A stretch of DNA of 64,000 bases from Alphaproteobacteria bacterium (lineage in GTDB: Bacteria; Myxococcota_A; UBA796; GCA-2862545), in the NCBI GenBank assembly GCA_020632915.1, contig JACKEP010000021.1, forward strand, positions 29,722-93,721. The letters are read 5' to 3'. The notes under the pieces are model-generated. The model had not been told where the DNA came from. It searched no databases and saw only the letters and a list, made by a program, of their open reading frames with translations. Shown here one piece after another: positions 56,884-64,000 of the stretch. Made by a program: the position numbers and the translations under genes. Each line of letters starts with the position of its first letter. Positions within the stretch are counted from its first letter, which is position 1.

Positions 56884-58041
56884 ATGTCCGTCGACGCGCT
56901 CACGCTGGCAGTCTGGGTGGTGCAGGGCCTCGTGCTCTACGCCGCGTCCACCGTCGCGTTCGACGTCATCCACGCCCTGCTGCACGCCTTCGCCCGCTCC
57001 TCGTGGCGGCCGCTGCAGTGGCTGGCCTCGTTCCACACGGTCCACCACCAGTTCCTCGGCACCGACCTCCGGATCGACCGAGGCTTCGAGCGGGCGAACC
57101 TCTGGTGGCACCACCTCCCCGAGTCGACCGTCGCGATGGTCGCGTCCACGCTGGGCTACCTCGTGTTCCCGCCCGAGCCGGTCACGTTCGTCATCGCGCT
57201 GCACGCCTTCCTGCTGGGCGTGCGCTGGTGGCTGCGCGGGGTCGACGGCTTCCACCACGAGCACACCCGCGTGCTCCGTCCGCTGTCGGGCGTGTTCGTC
57301 GGCCCGCAGTACCACGCGCTGCACCACGTCCATCCCGAGCAGTACATCGGCTCGCTGCTCACGGTGTACGACCGCGTGATGGGCACGGGCTGTCCGATCG
57401 CCGGGCAGACGTTCGCGGTCACGGGCGCGTCGGGCAGCTTCGGCAGCGGCATGTGCAGCCTGCTCGAAGCGCGCGGGGCCACGGTGCTCCGGCTCAAGCA
57501 CGGCGTGGACTGGACCTACGACGACTACCGGGGTGCGGACGCCGCGCTGGCTGCTGCGAACGTCCTCGTGCTCGCCCACGGCAGCAAGGTCGACCAGGCG
57601 ATGGAGGCCAACGCCGACAGCTTCGCTGTGTTCACCGAGCGCTTCCGCGCCCTGCACGCCAACGACCTCGCGCCGGCCGAGGTGTGGGCCGTCGGGTCGG
57701 AGATCGAGGTGCACCCCGCCTTCGGAGACGAGGCGTACTACGCGTCGAAGCGCGCGTGGGCGCGCGTGGCCCGGCACCTGCTCCACGCGCGCGACATCAC
57801 CTACCGGCACATCGTCCCGTCCGCGTTCTCGTCGCAGATGGGCCCGGGGTTGATCAGCGGACGCACCGCCGCGTGGATCGCGCTGCAGCAGATCGTGCGC
57901 GGCAGCCGCTACGTGCCGGTGACCTACTCGGGCCTGGCGCTGGTGGGGTGGGTGAAGTTCCCGCTGCGCTGGCACGCCGTGACGCCCGCAGCGTGGCTGG
58001 CGGCGCGGGGCCTCGCGGAGCGCGCCCAGCTCGCCGCCTGA
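56884..58041 (+). CDS. bifunctional sterol desaturase/fatty acid hydroxylase - short-chain dehydrogenase fusion
   Basis: A 385-residue two-domain protein. The N-terminal 170 residues are a membrane di-iron hydroxylase with His clusters VIHALLHAF, FHTVHHQF, FHHEHTRV and YHALHHVHPEQY and three to four membrane segments. Residues about 175-385 form a short-chain dehydrogenase: TFAVTGASGSFGSGMCSLLE is the Rossmann glycine motif, VLVLAHGSKV follows the third strand, and YYASKRAWARVARHLL gives the catalytic Tyr-x-x-x-Lys. The same fusion is known as an uncharacterised family in cyanobacteria and some proteobacteria (NCBI PRK07424). A hydroxylation followed by alcohol oxidation of a lipid is a natural reading. 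An upstream in-frame GTG (56878) is less likely. Confidence 0.85.
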   Translation: MSVDALTLAVWVVQGLVLYAASTVAFDVIHALLHAFARSSWRPLQWLASFHTVHHQFLGTDLRIDRGFERANLWWHHLPESTVAMVASTLGYLVFPPEPVTFVIALHAFLLGVRWWLRGVDGFHHEHTRVLRPLSGVFVGPQYHALHHVHPEQYIGSLLTVYDRVMGTGCPIAGQTFAVTGASGSFGSGMCSLLEARGATVLRLKHGVDWTYDDYRGADAALAAANVLVLAHGSKVDQAMEANADSFAVFTERFRALHANDLAPAEVWAVGSEIEVHPAFGDEAYYASKRAWARVARHLLHARDITYRHIVPSAFSSQMGPGLISGRTAAWIALQQIVRGSRYVPVTYSGLALVGWVKFPLRWHAVTPAAWLAARGLAERAQLAA

Positions 58042-58052
58042 CGCCCGGAGAA

Positions 58053-58166
58053 CCCCGATCCCGTTCCCGAGCCCGTTCCCGTTCCCGAACGGCTCGGCAC
58101 CCCATCCCGACACGCGCTCGGCCCCGACGAACGGGATCGGGAACGGGATCGGGATCGGGAGCGGGA
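58053..58166. repeat. G-tract hexamer repeats in inverted arrangement
   Basis: Two arrays of six-base units (CCCGTT/CCCGAT at 58053-58090, and GGGATC/GGGAAC at 58129-58166) face each other around a 38-base centre, between two convergent genes. They can form one long imperfect hairpin (terminator-like on both strands) or, on either strand, a G-quadruplex from at least four GGG tracts. Confidence 0.6.
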
Positions 58167-58174
58167 GCCACCGC

Positions 58175-59503
58175 CTACAGGCGGCCGAGGGCGAGCAGCA
58201 GCTGCACCGCGGCGAGGTCCCGGTTCATGCGCTCGGTGACCTCGGCCAGCGCCGTGGCGTCGCGGGAGACGCGCGCCGTCTCCACGTCGAGGAAGGTGGT
58301 GGACCCAGCCTCGAAGCCCCGCTCGGCCAGGGTCAGGTTCTCGTCGGCGAGCGCCTGCTCGGCCTGCACCGCGTCCCATGCCTGGCGCGCCCGACCCAGG
58401 CGCTCCCACGCCACGCGCACGTCCTCGGTGACCTGCTGGCGACGCTGCTCCACCACGAGGTGAGCCGCCGCGGCACGGCTGCGCTGCTCGCGGGACCGCG
58501 CCATGCGCAGGCCGCCGTCGAACACCGTCCAGTTCAGCTGGAAGCCCGCCCGCCACTGGGCGCCGACGGGGTTGAACAGCGTGCCCGCGCGGTCGAACAG
58601 GCCCGAGAACACGAAGTCGACCTCGGGGACCCACCCCAGATCGCGCGCGACGCGCTCCCGGCGGGCCGCGTCCTCGCGCCACGTGGCCGCCACGACGTCG
58701 GCGCGCGTGCCCAGGGCCTGCTCCAGCGCAGCGTCGAGGTCGTCGGGGACGTCGAACGCCTCCGGCAGCTCCAGCGCCCCCTCCGGGTCGAGTCCCGTGG
58801 TCCGCACGAAGGCCTGCTGCGCGGCGACGAGCTGCTCGCGGGCGCCGAGCAGGTCACGCTTCGCCCGCGACAGCGCGAGCTCCGCCTGCAGCGACGCCCG
58901 ACGGTCGGCGAGCCCGGCGTCGACCTGCTGCCGCGCGAGCTGGAGCTGACGCTCGGCCACCGCCACGCTCGCCGCGCCTACGTCGATCGCCGCGCGGGCC
59001 GTCGCCAACCCGTAGAACGCCTGGGCGACCGCCGCGCGCACCTGCTGCCGCGCTCGGGCCTCGTCCTCGGACGCCGCCTTCCACACCCGCGTGGCCGCCT
59101 GCCAACCGGGCACGGCCCCCGCCCGCAGGATCGGCTGCACGAGGCTGACGTTGCCGTTCCACGACTGCGCCTGCTGCAGCAGGATCGGCTCGGCGTTGGG
59201 GTCGGGCTCGATGAAGCCGTCGGGGACGCCGATCTGGTCGCGCAGGCTCGTGTAGAAGCTGTCGGGGATCGCGATGTCGTCGGCGTAGAACACCGCGTTC
59301 CACTGGGTGACGACCTTGGGCATCTGCACCGACAGCGCCTGCCAGCGCAGCGTGGCCGCCTGTCGGGTCTGCTCCCGGGCCAGGCGCAGCTCGACGTTGG
59401 CGTCCTCCGCCGCCGTCCAGGCCTGCTCCAGGGTGACGGCGCCAGCCGGCGCGGACCACAAGGCCGCCGCCACCATCCCCCAGCGCCAGGACCCTGCTGC
59501 CAC
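58175..59503 (-). CDS. TolC family outer-membrane efflux protein
   Basis: Outer-membrane channel component, 442 residues. A short signal (WGMVAAALWSAPAGA) is followed by VTLEQAWTAAEDANVELRLA, the N-terminal OEP motif. Long coiled-coil helices rich in Ala, Arg, Gln and Glu alternate with two pairs of beta segments; the internal OEP repeat ends with ERGFEAGSTTFLDVETARVS, the hallmark near the C-terminus. It lacks the lipid Cys of NodT-type channels. The start GTG is tentative. It may complete the RND adaptor-permease pair 6 kb away. Confidence 0.87.
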   Translation of the reverse strand: MAAGSWRWGMVAAALWSAPAGAVTLEQAWTAAEDANVELRLAREQTRQAATLRWQALSVQMPKVVTQWNAVFYADDIAIPDSFYTSLRDQIGVPDGFIEPDPNAEPILLQQAQSWNGNVSLVQPILRAGAVPGWQAATRVWKAASEDEARARQQVRAAVAQAFYGLATARAAIDVGAASVAVAERQLQLARQQVDAGLADRRASLQAELALSRAKRDLLGAREQLVAAQQAFVRTTGLDPEGALELPEAFDVPDDLDAALEQALGTRADVVAATWREDAARRERVARDLGWVPEVDFVFSGLFDRAGTLFNPVGAQWRAGFQLNWTVFDGGLRMARSREQRSRAAAAHLVVEQRRQQVTEDVRVAWERLGRARQAWDAVQAEQALADENLTLAERGFEAGSTTFLDVETARVSRDATALAEVTERMNRDLAAVQLLLALGRL

Positions 59504-59598
59504 GCCGCGCCCGCGCCCGCCGCACGCACGACGGGTCCGGCCGGGACGTACCCGACGCGGACCCGAGGGACCAACGCGCCGCCCCGGCGCGTCGCGGT

Positions 59599-60945
59599 TC
59601 AGTCCCAGCAGTTGGCGGTGGTGTCGTCGATGCCGACCCACGCCCGCTCGGTCGTGTCGAAGGCGCCGAGTGCCGTGAACCCGAAGCCGCCGTCGTGGTG
59701 TTCGGCCATGCGCCAGCCGTCGCCGAACCAGCCGGCGCACACGTCGTCGCCCGCCGACATCGCCGTGAGCTGACAGCCGGAGATCCCTGTCGCCAGGGCT
59801 GCCTCCCCGGCGAACCAGGTGCCCGACACGCCCGGGTTGGCCGCCGCCGTCGACCGCACACAGAGGAGCGGGCGGGTCGCGGCGCAGGTGGCGTCGCCGT
59901 CGTAGGCATCACAGCCCGCGCCGGCCCAGCACGACATCGTCACGGTGCCGGCGTTCGCGTCGCGGGCGGTCTGGCCCCAGGTCATGCCGTCGCCGGTGCA
60001 GGTGCCGACGGTGCAGTCGGGCAGGCCATCGTCGGTGAAGTCCCACTCCGACAAGTCGAGCACGCCGTCGCAGTCGTCGTCGACGCCGTTGCACGTCTCG
60101 GGCGCGACGACCTGCACGTCCGGGTCGTGGTCGTTGCAGTCGTCGCTGGCGCTGGCGCCGTCCCCGTCGTTGTCGGCGTCGGTGTTCCAGCAGTTGGCGG
60201 GCTGGTTGCCGATGCCCACCCACACCCGGTCGGTGGCGTCCCAGTCGCCCAGCCCCGACAGCGACCAGCCGCCCGCGTCGTGGAAGCGCGCCATCCGCCA
60301 GCCGGTGCCGAGCGTCGCCGCACACCACGCGTCGGCCGACGTGTCCGTGGCGAGCTGGCAGCCGGCGATCGGCGGACTGGTCGCCACCTGGTCGCCCGTC
60401 CACGCCGAGGCGCCGTTCGGGTTCAGGGCGTCGCCTTCCTGCACGCACAGCACCGCGCGGGTGGCGCTGCACGCCGTGTCGCCGACGTAGGCGCTGCAGC
60501 CGTCCCCCGCGTGGCACGACACGGTGACGGTGCCTGCGTCGGTGTCCTCGGCCGCGAGGTCCCACGTCATGCCGTACCCGCCGCACGTCGCCGGAGCGCA
60601 GTCCGGCAGGCCGTCGCCGGTGCTGTCGCCCTCCAGCAGCGGCAGCTGAAGGTCGCAGTCGTTGTCGACGCCGTCGCACACCTCGGCGTTGCCGGGGAAG
60701 CGCGCGGCGTCGGCGTCGTCGCAGTCCCGATCCGCCGTGACCCCGTCGCCGTCGGCGTCCACGGGCGCCACGGTGTCGGTGTCGACCACGGTGTCCGTGT
60801 CGACCACGGTGTCGGTGTCGGCGACGGCGTCGCTGTCCACGGTGTCCTGTGTGTCGACGTCATCGTCCTTCGCGCCGTCGGGCGACGGCGCACCACAGGC
60901 CACGACGAGTCCCATCCCCACGATCCAGGCGAGCTTGCTGGTCAT
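59599..60945 (-). CDS. two-repeat cysteine-rich lipoprotein with MopE loops
   Basis: A 448-residue envelope lipoprotein. The lipobox is LVVACGA; an Asp/Thr/Val linker (VADTDTVVDTDTVVDTD) follows. Two tandem modules of about 165 residues each begin with a MopE-like metal loop (DRDCDDADAARFPG, then VCDGVDNDCD; second copy SDDCNDHDPDVQ, then CNGVDDDCDG) and end with an unrecognised Cys/Trp-rich domain (GYGMTWDLAAEDTDAGTVTV ... RVWVGIGNQPANCW; second copy GDGMTWGQTARDANAGTVTM ... RAWVGIDDTTANCW). Each domain has about seven cysteines, probably disulfide-bonded. GGGAGG precedes the ATG. Likely a surface calcium-dependent binding protein. Confidence 0.78.
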   Translation of the reverse strand: MTSKLAWIVGMGLVVACGAPSPDGAKDDDVDTQDTVDSDAVADTDTVVDTDTVVDTDTVAPVDADGDGVTADRDCDDADAARFPGNAEVCDGVDNDCDLQLPLLEGDSTGDGLPDCAPATCGGYGMTWDLAAEDTDAGTVTVSCHAGDGCSAYVGDTACSATRAVLCVQEGDALNPNGASAWTGDQVATSPPIAGCQLATDTSADAWCAATLGTGWRMARFHDAGGWSLSGLGDWDATDRVWVGIGNQPANCWNTDADNDGDGASASDDCNDHDPDVQVVAPETCNGVDDDCDGVLDLSEWDFTDDGLPDCTVGTCTGDGMTWGQTARDANAGTVTMSCWAGAGCDAYDGDATCAATRPLLCVRSTAAANPGVSGTWFAGEAALATGISGCQLTAMSAGDDVCAGWFGDGWRMAEHHDGGFGFTALGAFDTTERAWVGIDDTTANCWD

Positions 60946-61102
60946 CACGTTCCTCCCGGTTGACCGCCATGGAGGTCGGGAGGGAGGAGACGGCCTTGGG
61001 TGGGTGTTACCGTGCGTGACCGTGCGCGGGCCGGTGTCCCGTCCCGTCGTACGAAGGTACGAATCGAAGCGAGGCTCGGCCCGAGCCACGAGGGGGGCGG
61101 CG

Positions 61103-61624
61103 ATGTGGATCCTGTTGGCTGCGTGGATGACGACGGCGTGGGCGGGTGATGGCTGCATGGGCGGTGACGCCGACCCCGCGCTGGGTCGCGACCGCCTCCA
61201 CTGGGACCATTGGGTGCCCACGGACAGCGAGGAGTGGGGCAAGATCCGCGAGCTGTGGGTGACGGTCGACGCGACGTCGATGGTCCTCAAGCTGCAGGTC
61301 ACCAGCAAGTTCAAGCCGATCGACGTGCTGCCCGCGGGCACGCCCGTGGAGTTCCGCTTCAAGAAGGGCGGCCTCGTCACGGTGCCCCTGCCCAAGGACG
61401 TCGAGCTGGGGGACGCCATCCTCCGGCGGATGATGCTGGAGTTGCCGATTCCCCCCGACGCAGCGACGACGCTCGCCACGACACCGCTCCAGGGCCTGCG
61501 CATCGTCACCGAGGGACTCGACTGGTCCTACCACTTCAACACCCAGGGAGCGGGCACCGTGCGCACGGCCGCGAAGTGCGCCGTCGCGATGCACGCAAGC
61601 GCCCCGGCGCCGACGGCACCGTAG
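61103..61624 (+). CDS. exported protein of unknown function
   Basis: A 173-residue protein with a short signal peptide (MWILLAAWMTTAWAG). The mature part is beta-rich (ELWVTVDATSMVLKLQVTSK, FKPIDVLPAGTPVEFRFKKG) and ends with an Ala/Pro tail. Three cysteines only. No family recognised. GGGGGG before the ATG is a weak ribosome site. Convergent with the regulator gene after nine bases. Confidence 0.62.
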   Translation: MWILLAAWMTTAWAGDGCMGGDADPALGRDRLHWDHWVPTDSEEWGKIRELWVTVDATSMVLKLQVTSKFKPIDVLPAGTPVEFRFKKGGLVTVPLPKDVELGDAILRRMMLELPIPPDAATTLATTPLQGLRIVTEGLDWSYHFNTQGAGTVRTAAKCAVAMHASAPAPTAP

Positions 61625-61633
61625 CCGCCGGGC

Positions 61634-62515
61634 TCACCGCGCTCCGGTGGCCCGCACGACGAAGCCCGCGGCCTCTCGCGTGACCACGCCGGCGTCGAGG
61701 AGCTCGTCGAGGCGGTCGGCGGCGTCCAGGCGGTCGACGCCGAGCACGGTGGCGGCGGCGTCGAGGTCGAAGGGTGCGGGCAGGGCGGCCAGGCGGTCGC
61801 AGGCGCGTCGCGCGGCCGGGCCCAGCCGGACGCCGTCCTCGGGGAGGTCGGCGCGCGCGTCGACCGTGCGCGGGACCAGACGGTAGCCCCCGCCGCGGGT
61901 GGCGACGAGGTGCTCGGGCTCGGACGGGTCCACCTCGATCTTGCGCCGCAGGCGCAGCACGGCCATGTCGATGGCGCGGGTCTGGGTCGACGGGCGGGCG
62001 TGTCCCCACACCTGCACCGCGAGCTCGTCCCGGGGCACGTCGCGGTGGGGACGGGCGGCGAGGTAGGCGAGCAGATCGGCCTCGCGCTGGGTCAGGCGCA
62101 CCTCGCCCGCATCGCCCTGCAGCGCCCGGCGCGCGAGGTCGAGCGTGCCGCGCACGAGCTGGAGCGTGGCGGGCACCGTCCCGGCGGTCAGCGTCTCCAC
62201 CGCGGCGGTCACAAGCGCCGGCGTCGGCCGCTGCACCACCGCGAGCGGCTCGAGCTGGACGCGCTCCTCCGGCGGCGGGTGCCCGTCGAGGAGCACCAGC
62301 GCGCTGAACCGGTGCCCCGCGGCGCGCCACGCCCGCAGACGGGGCCAGTCCGCCCCCAGCACCACCAGCGTGGCGCGGGCGAGCGTGTCGGCGTCCGGCT
62401 CGCGGTCGGCGGTCCAGGCCAGCCCCGCGTCGTCGAGCCAGGGGCCGACGCTCGGCTCGGTGACCAGCACGAGGCCCGGTGCGCCGTCGACCCAGGCCTG
62501 GGGGAGCGCCGTCAT
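61634..62515 (-). CDS. OmpR/PhoB-type winged-helix transcriptional regulator
   Basis: A 293-residue regulator. Residues 1-125 look like a receiver-like fold without a phospho-acceptor pattern (GLVLVTEPSVGPWLDDAGLA, ATLVVLGADWPRLRAW, ALVLLDGHPPPEE). Residues about 138-220 are a clear OmpR-type wing-helix domain: VRLTQREADLLAYLAARPHR, DVPRDELAVQVWGH, IDMAVLRLRRKIEVDP and the wing HLVATRGGGYRLVP. The last 65 residues (RLAALPAPFDLDAAATVLG, then LDELLDAGVV) resemble the short winged helix that follows the NB-ARC module in STAND regulators. Its start overlaps the stop of the upstream TPR-type gene as ATGA. Confidence 0.78.
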   Translation of the reverse strand: MTALPQAWVDGAPGLVLVTEPSVGPWLDDAGLAWTADREPDADTLARATLVVLGADWPRLRAWRAAGHRFSALVLLDGHPPPEERVQLEPLAVVQRPTPALVTAAVETLTAGTVPATLQLVRGTLDLARRALQGDAGEVRLTQREADLLAYLAARPHRDVPRDELAVQVWGHARPSTQTRAIDMAVLRLRRKIEVDPSEPEHLVATRGGGYRLVPRTVDARADLPEDGVRLGPAARRACDRLAALPAPFDLDAAATVLGVDRLDAADRLDELLDAGVVTREAAGFVVRATGAR

Positions 62516-64000
62516 GCCGGCACCGCCGCACCGATCGCGGCGCCGACCTGCGCCACCACCCGTGCCACGCCGTGCAGCGGACGCTCGGGCGCGGCCAGCG
62601 CGGCCAGCGCCTGCCCGTCCCGACGCCGGAGCGCGTCAGCGAGCGCCCGCCAGTCGGCGCCGTGGCTTAGGGCAGGCGCCGCCACGGCGGCCTCGTACGC
62701 CGAGAGCGCCGCGGCGGCCGCGTCGTCGTCGTCGTCGAGCCACGCCGCCACCACGCGGATGGCGTCGGCCTGGTAGCCGTTCGACCCGGTGGGCCGGCGC
62801 ACCGCGAAGGGCGCCAGCGCCTGGGACACCGCCGCCCGGTCGCGCCGCCCGAGCGCCACCAGCGCCTCCATCACCACGAGCGAGTCGAGCACGTCGTCGA
62901 ACGGGATCCCACGGGTCGCGTCGTGGACCTCGGCGACGAGCCCCGCGGCCACGTCCAGCTCTCCGGCGATCATCCGCGCGAGCGCTTCCAGCAGCCGGGC
63001 GTACCACACGCCGCGCACGTCCCCGTGCAGCGCCTTGGACCGGCCGTAGCGCGCGATGGCAGCGAAGGCGGCGTCGAGCTGGAAGGTGTTGGTGAGGTAG
63101 GTGTAGAGCATCGCGTCGCACTGGTCGATCGCGTCGGAGCGGCCGTAGCGCACCAGGTCGGCGCGGGCGCGACGCAGCAGGGCGACAGCGTCGTGGTAGC
63201 GCCCCTTCGTGCCCGTCACCCGCGCCTGGGCCACCCACACGATCGCTCGACGGCCCTTGTCGGGCAGCCGATCGCCCACCGCGGCCAGGCGCGCCGCGAC
63301 CTGCTGGCCGCCCACGTCGTCGCCGGCCTGGGTCATCAGGTGATCGAGCTGGAGGAGCACCGACATCGCCTGGTCGGCGAGTGCTGCGTCCTCGAGCGCG
63401 TCGGCCGCAGCCCACAGGCGGGCCACCCGTGCAGCGTGACCGGTGTGGCCCGCGTCCCGCGACCCCTCCACGCGCGTGAGGAACGCCACGGCGAGCAGGT
63501 TGTGCGGCGCCGGACACGCGTCGCGCGCGCGCTCCGCGCAGGCGACCGCCTCGTCCCGCCGCCCGGTGCGCCCCAGCTGGTGGGCGGCCTCGGTGAGCGC
63601 GCGGGCCACGAGCGGGCCGTCGCCGACGCGCTCGGCGAGGTCGGCGGCCGCACGCAGATCGGCGACCATCGGTTCGAGGTCGAAGGTGTACGAGCGGGCC
63701 CGACCGCGCGCCATGTGCAGACGGGCCCGGGCGTGCGTGTCGCCCTGCGCGTCGGCCTCGTCGAGCACCGGCGTGAGCCAGGCGAGGCGGCGCGCGGTCG
63801 TGCCGCGCAACAGTCCGACCTGATCGAGCGCCAGCGCCACCTGGGTGCGCCCGGCCACGTCTGCGCCCGCGAGGGAGGACCAGGCCACCTCCAGGTTGCC
63901 GGCTTCGGCCTCCAGCGCCTGGCTGGCCCGCTCGCCCTGCCCCCCGTGGAGCTGGCCGAGGCTGTCCTCGGAGAACGCGGCGCACCACGCGGCATGGCGC
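62512..64000 (-). CDS. TPR-rich regulatory protein, C-terminal part (5' end outside window)
   Basis: At least 495 residues, open to the window edge. The fragment begins with HAAWCAAFSEDSLGQLHGGQ and LEAEAGNLEVAWSSLA, the junction between the STAND (NB-ARC) module and TPR domain in AfsR/LuxR-like regulators. The rest is a string of helical TPR-like repeats rich in Ala, Asp and Arg (GDTHARARLHMARGRARSY, FDLEPMVADLRAAADLAERV, QAMSVLLQLDHLMTQAGDD). The nucleotide-binding part should lie upstream. It is coupled to the winged-helix regulator by a 4-base overlap, so the pair probably forms one signal-responsive control unit. Confidence 0.72.
   Translation of the reverse strand, partial: RHAAWCAAFSEDSLGQLHGGQGERASQALEAEAGNLEVAWSSLAGADVAGRTQVALALDQVGLLRGTTARRLAWLTPVLDEADAQGDTHARARLHMARGRARSYTFDLEPMVADLRAAADLAERVGDGPLVARALTEAAHQLGRTGRRDEAVACAERARDACPAPHNLLAVAFLTRVEGSRDAGHTGHAARVARLWAAADALEDAALADQAMSVLLQLDHLMTQAGDDVGGQQVAARLAAVGDRLPDKGRRAIVWVAQARVTGTKGRYHDAVALLRRARADLVRYGRSDAIDQCDAMLYTYLTNTFQLDAAFAAIARYGRSKALHGDVRGVWYARLLEALARMIAGELDVAAGLVAEVHDATRGIPFDDVLDSLVVMEALVALGRRDRAAVSQALAPFAVRRPTGSNGYQADAIRVVAAWLDDDDDAAAAALSAYEAAVAAPALSHGADWRALADALRRRDGQALAALAAPERPLHGVARVVAQVGAAIGAAVPA

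Noticed and set aside
62512..64000. Separate 458-codon gene starting at 63888
   Set aside because: The reading frame is open to the window edge and upstream codons match the conserved junction of STAND/TPR regulators, so the start lies outside the window.

Overview
The window is very GC-rich (well above 70 % by eye), densely packed DNA from a Gram-negative bacterium, most likely an uncultured member of the Myxococcota (former Deltaproteobacteria). The evidence is an exported protein with a MYXO-CTERM-like tail (Cys-Ser-Thr-Ser-Gly-Gly, one membrane segment, Arg run), many lipoproteins with Asp-Thr repeat linkers behind the lipid anchor, MopE-type calcium/metal loops, thrombospondin type 3 repeats, a PknB-like kinase with a trailing membrane segment, and TolC/RND outer-envelope genes. 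No rRNA, tRNA, CRISPR array, phage or insertion sequence is visible. The layout is ordinary chromosome with many exported proteins of unknown function.

Left part (1-13.4 kb): a recC-recB-recD operon on the minus strand (recD runs off the window), with 4-base overlaps at both junctions. Divergent from it are two overlapping GspF/TadC-type membrane genes followed by a CpaF/FlaI-type secretion ATPase, a core secretion or pilus motor with no pilin beside it. Then come a small Cys-rich lipoprotein, a double zf-TFIIB protein and an iron superoxide dismutase.

Middle (13.5-36.5 kb): rlmN; a three-gene unit of a small membrane protein, a GT2 glycosyltransferase and an unusual fusion of a cluster-less radical-SAM-like half to a GT-B glycosyltransferase; aconitase; a GH3 lipoprotein glycosidase; an aromatic amino acid decarboxylase; a probable structured non-coding RNA with its own promoter and terminator; an HNH endonuclease; a YhbY RNA-binding protein; a SpoU/TrmH methyltransferase coupled to a universal stress protein; a helix-turn-helix regulator; a 697-residue Ser/Pro/Arg- and Trp/Tyr-repeat exported protein divergent from a prepilin peptidase; an OPT transporter; and an operon of lipoprotein, HExxH-bearing exported protein and TMTC-like membrane protein.

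Right part (36.7-64 kb): mostly envelope and secreted functions. There is a giant TSP3/MYXO-CTERM protein, a Ser/Thr kinase, a DUF1338 dioxygenase, an FG-GAP/ASPIC lipoprotein, a copper type II monooxygenase-like protein with a heme motif, an alpha/beta hydrolase, an RND adaptor-permease pair, a phospholipase C-like phosphoesterase, an outer-membrane barrel, an antitoxin next to a truncated vapC, a sterol desaturase-SDR fusion, a TolC homologue, a two-repeat Cys-rich lipoprotein, and at the edge a winged-helix regulator coupled to a TPR-type regulator that leaves the window.

Expression signals stand out. Four genes have a -10-like hexamer (TAnnnn) exactly six bases before the start codon and no Shine-Dalgarno sequence, which suggests leaderless mRNAs. 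Two other genes have a perfect AGGAGG placed six or seven bases before an ATC codon, which suggests AUC initiation. Most remaining genes use AGGAGG-like ribosome sites with ATG or GTG starts.
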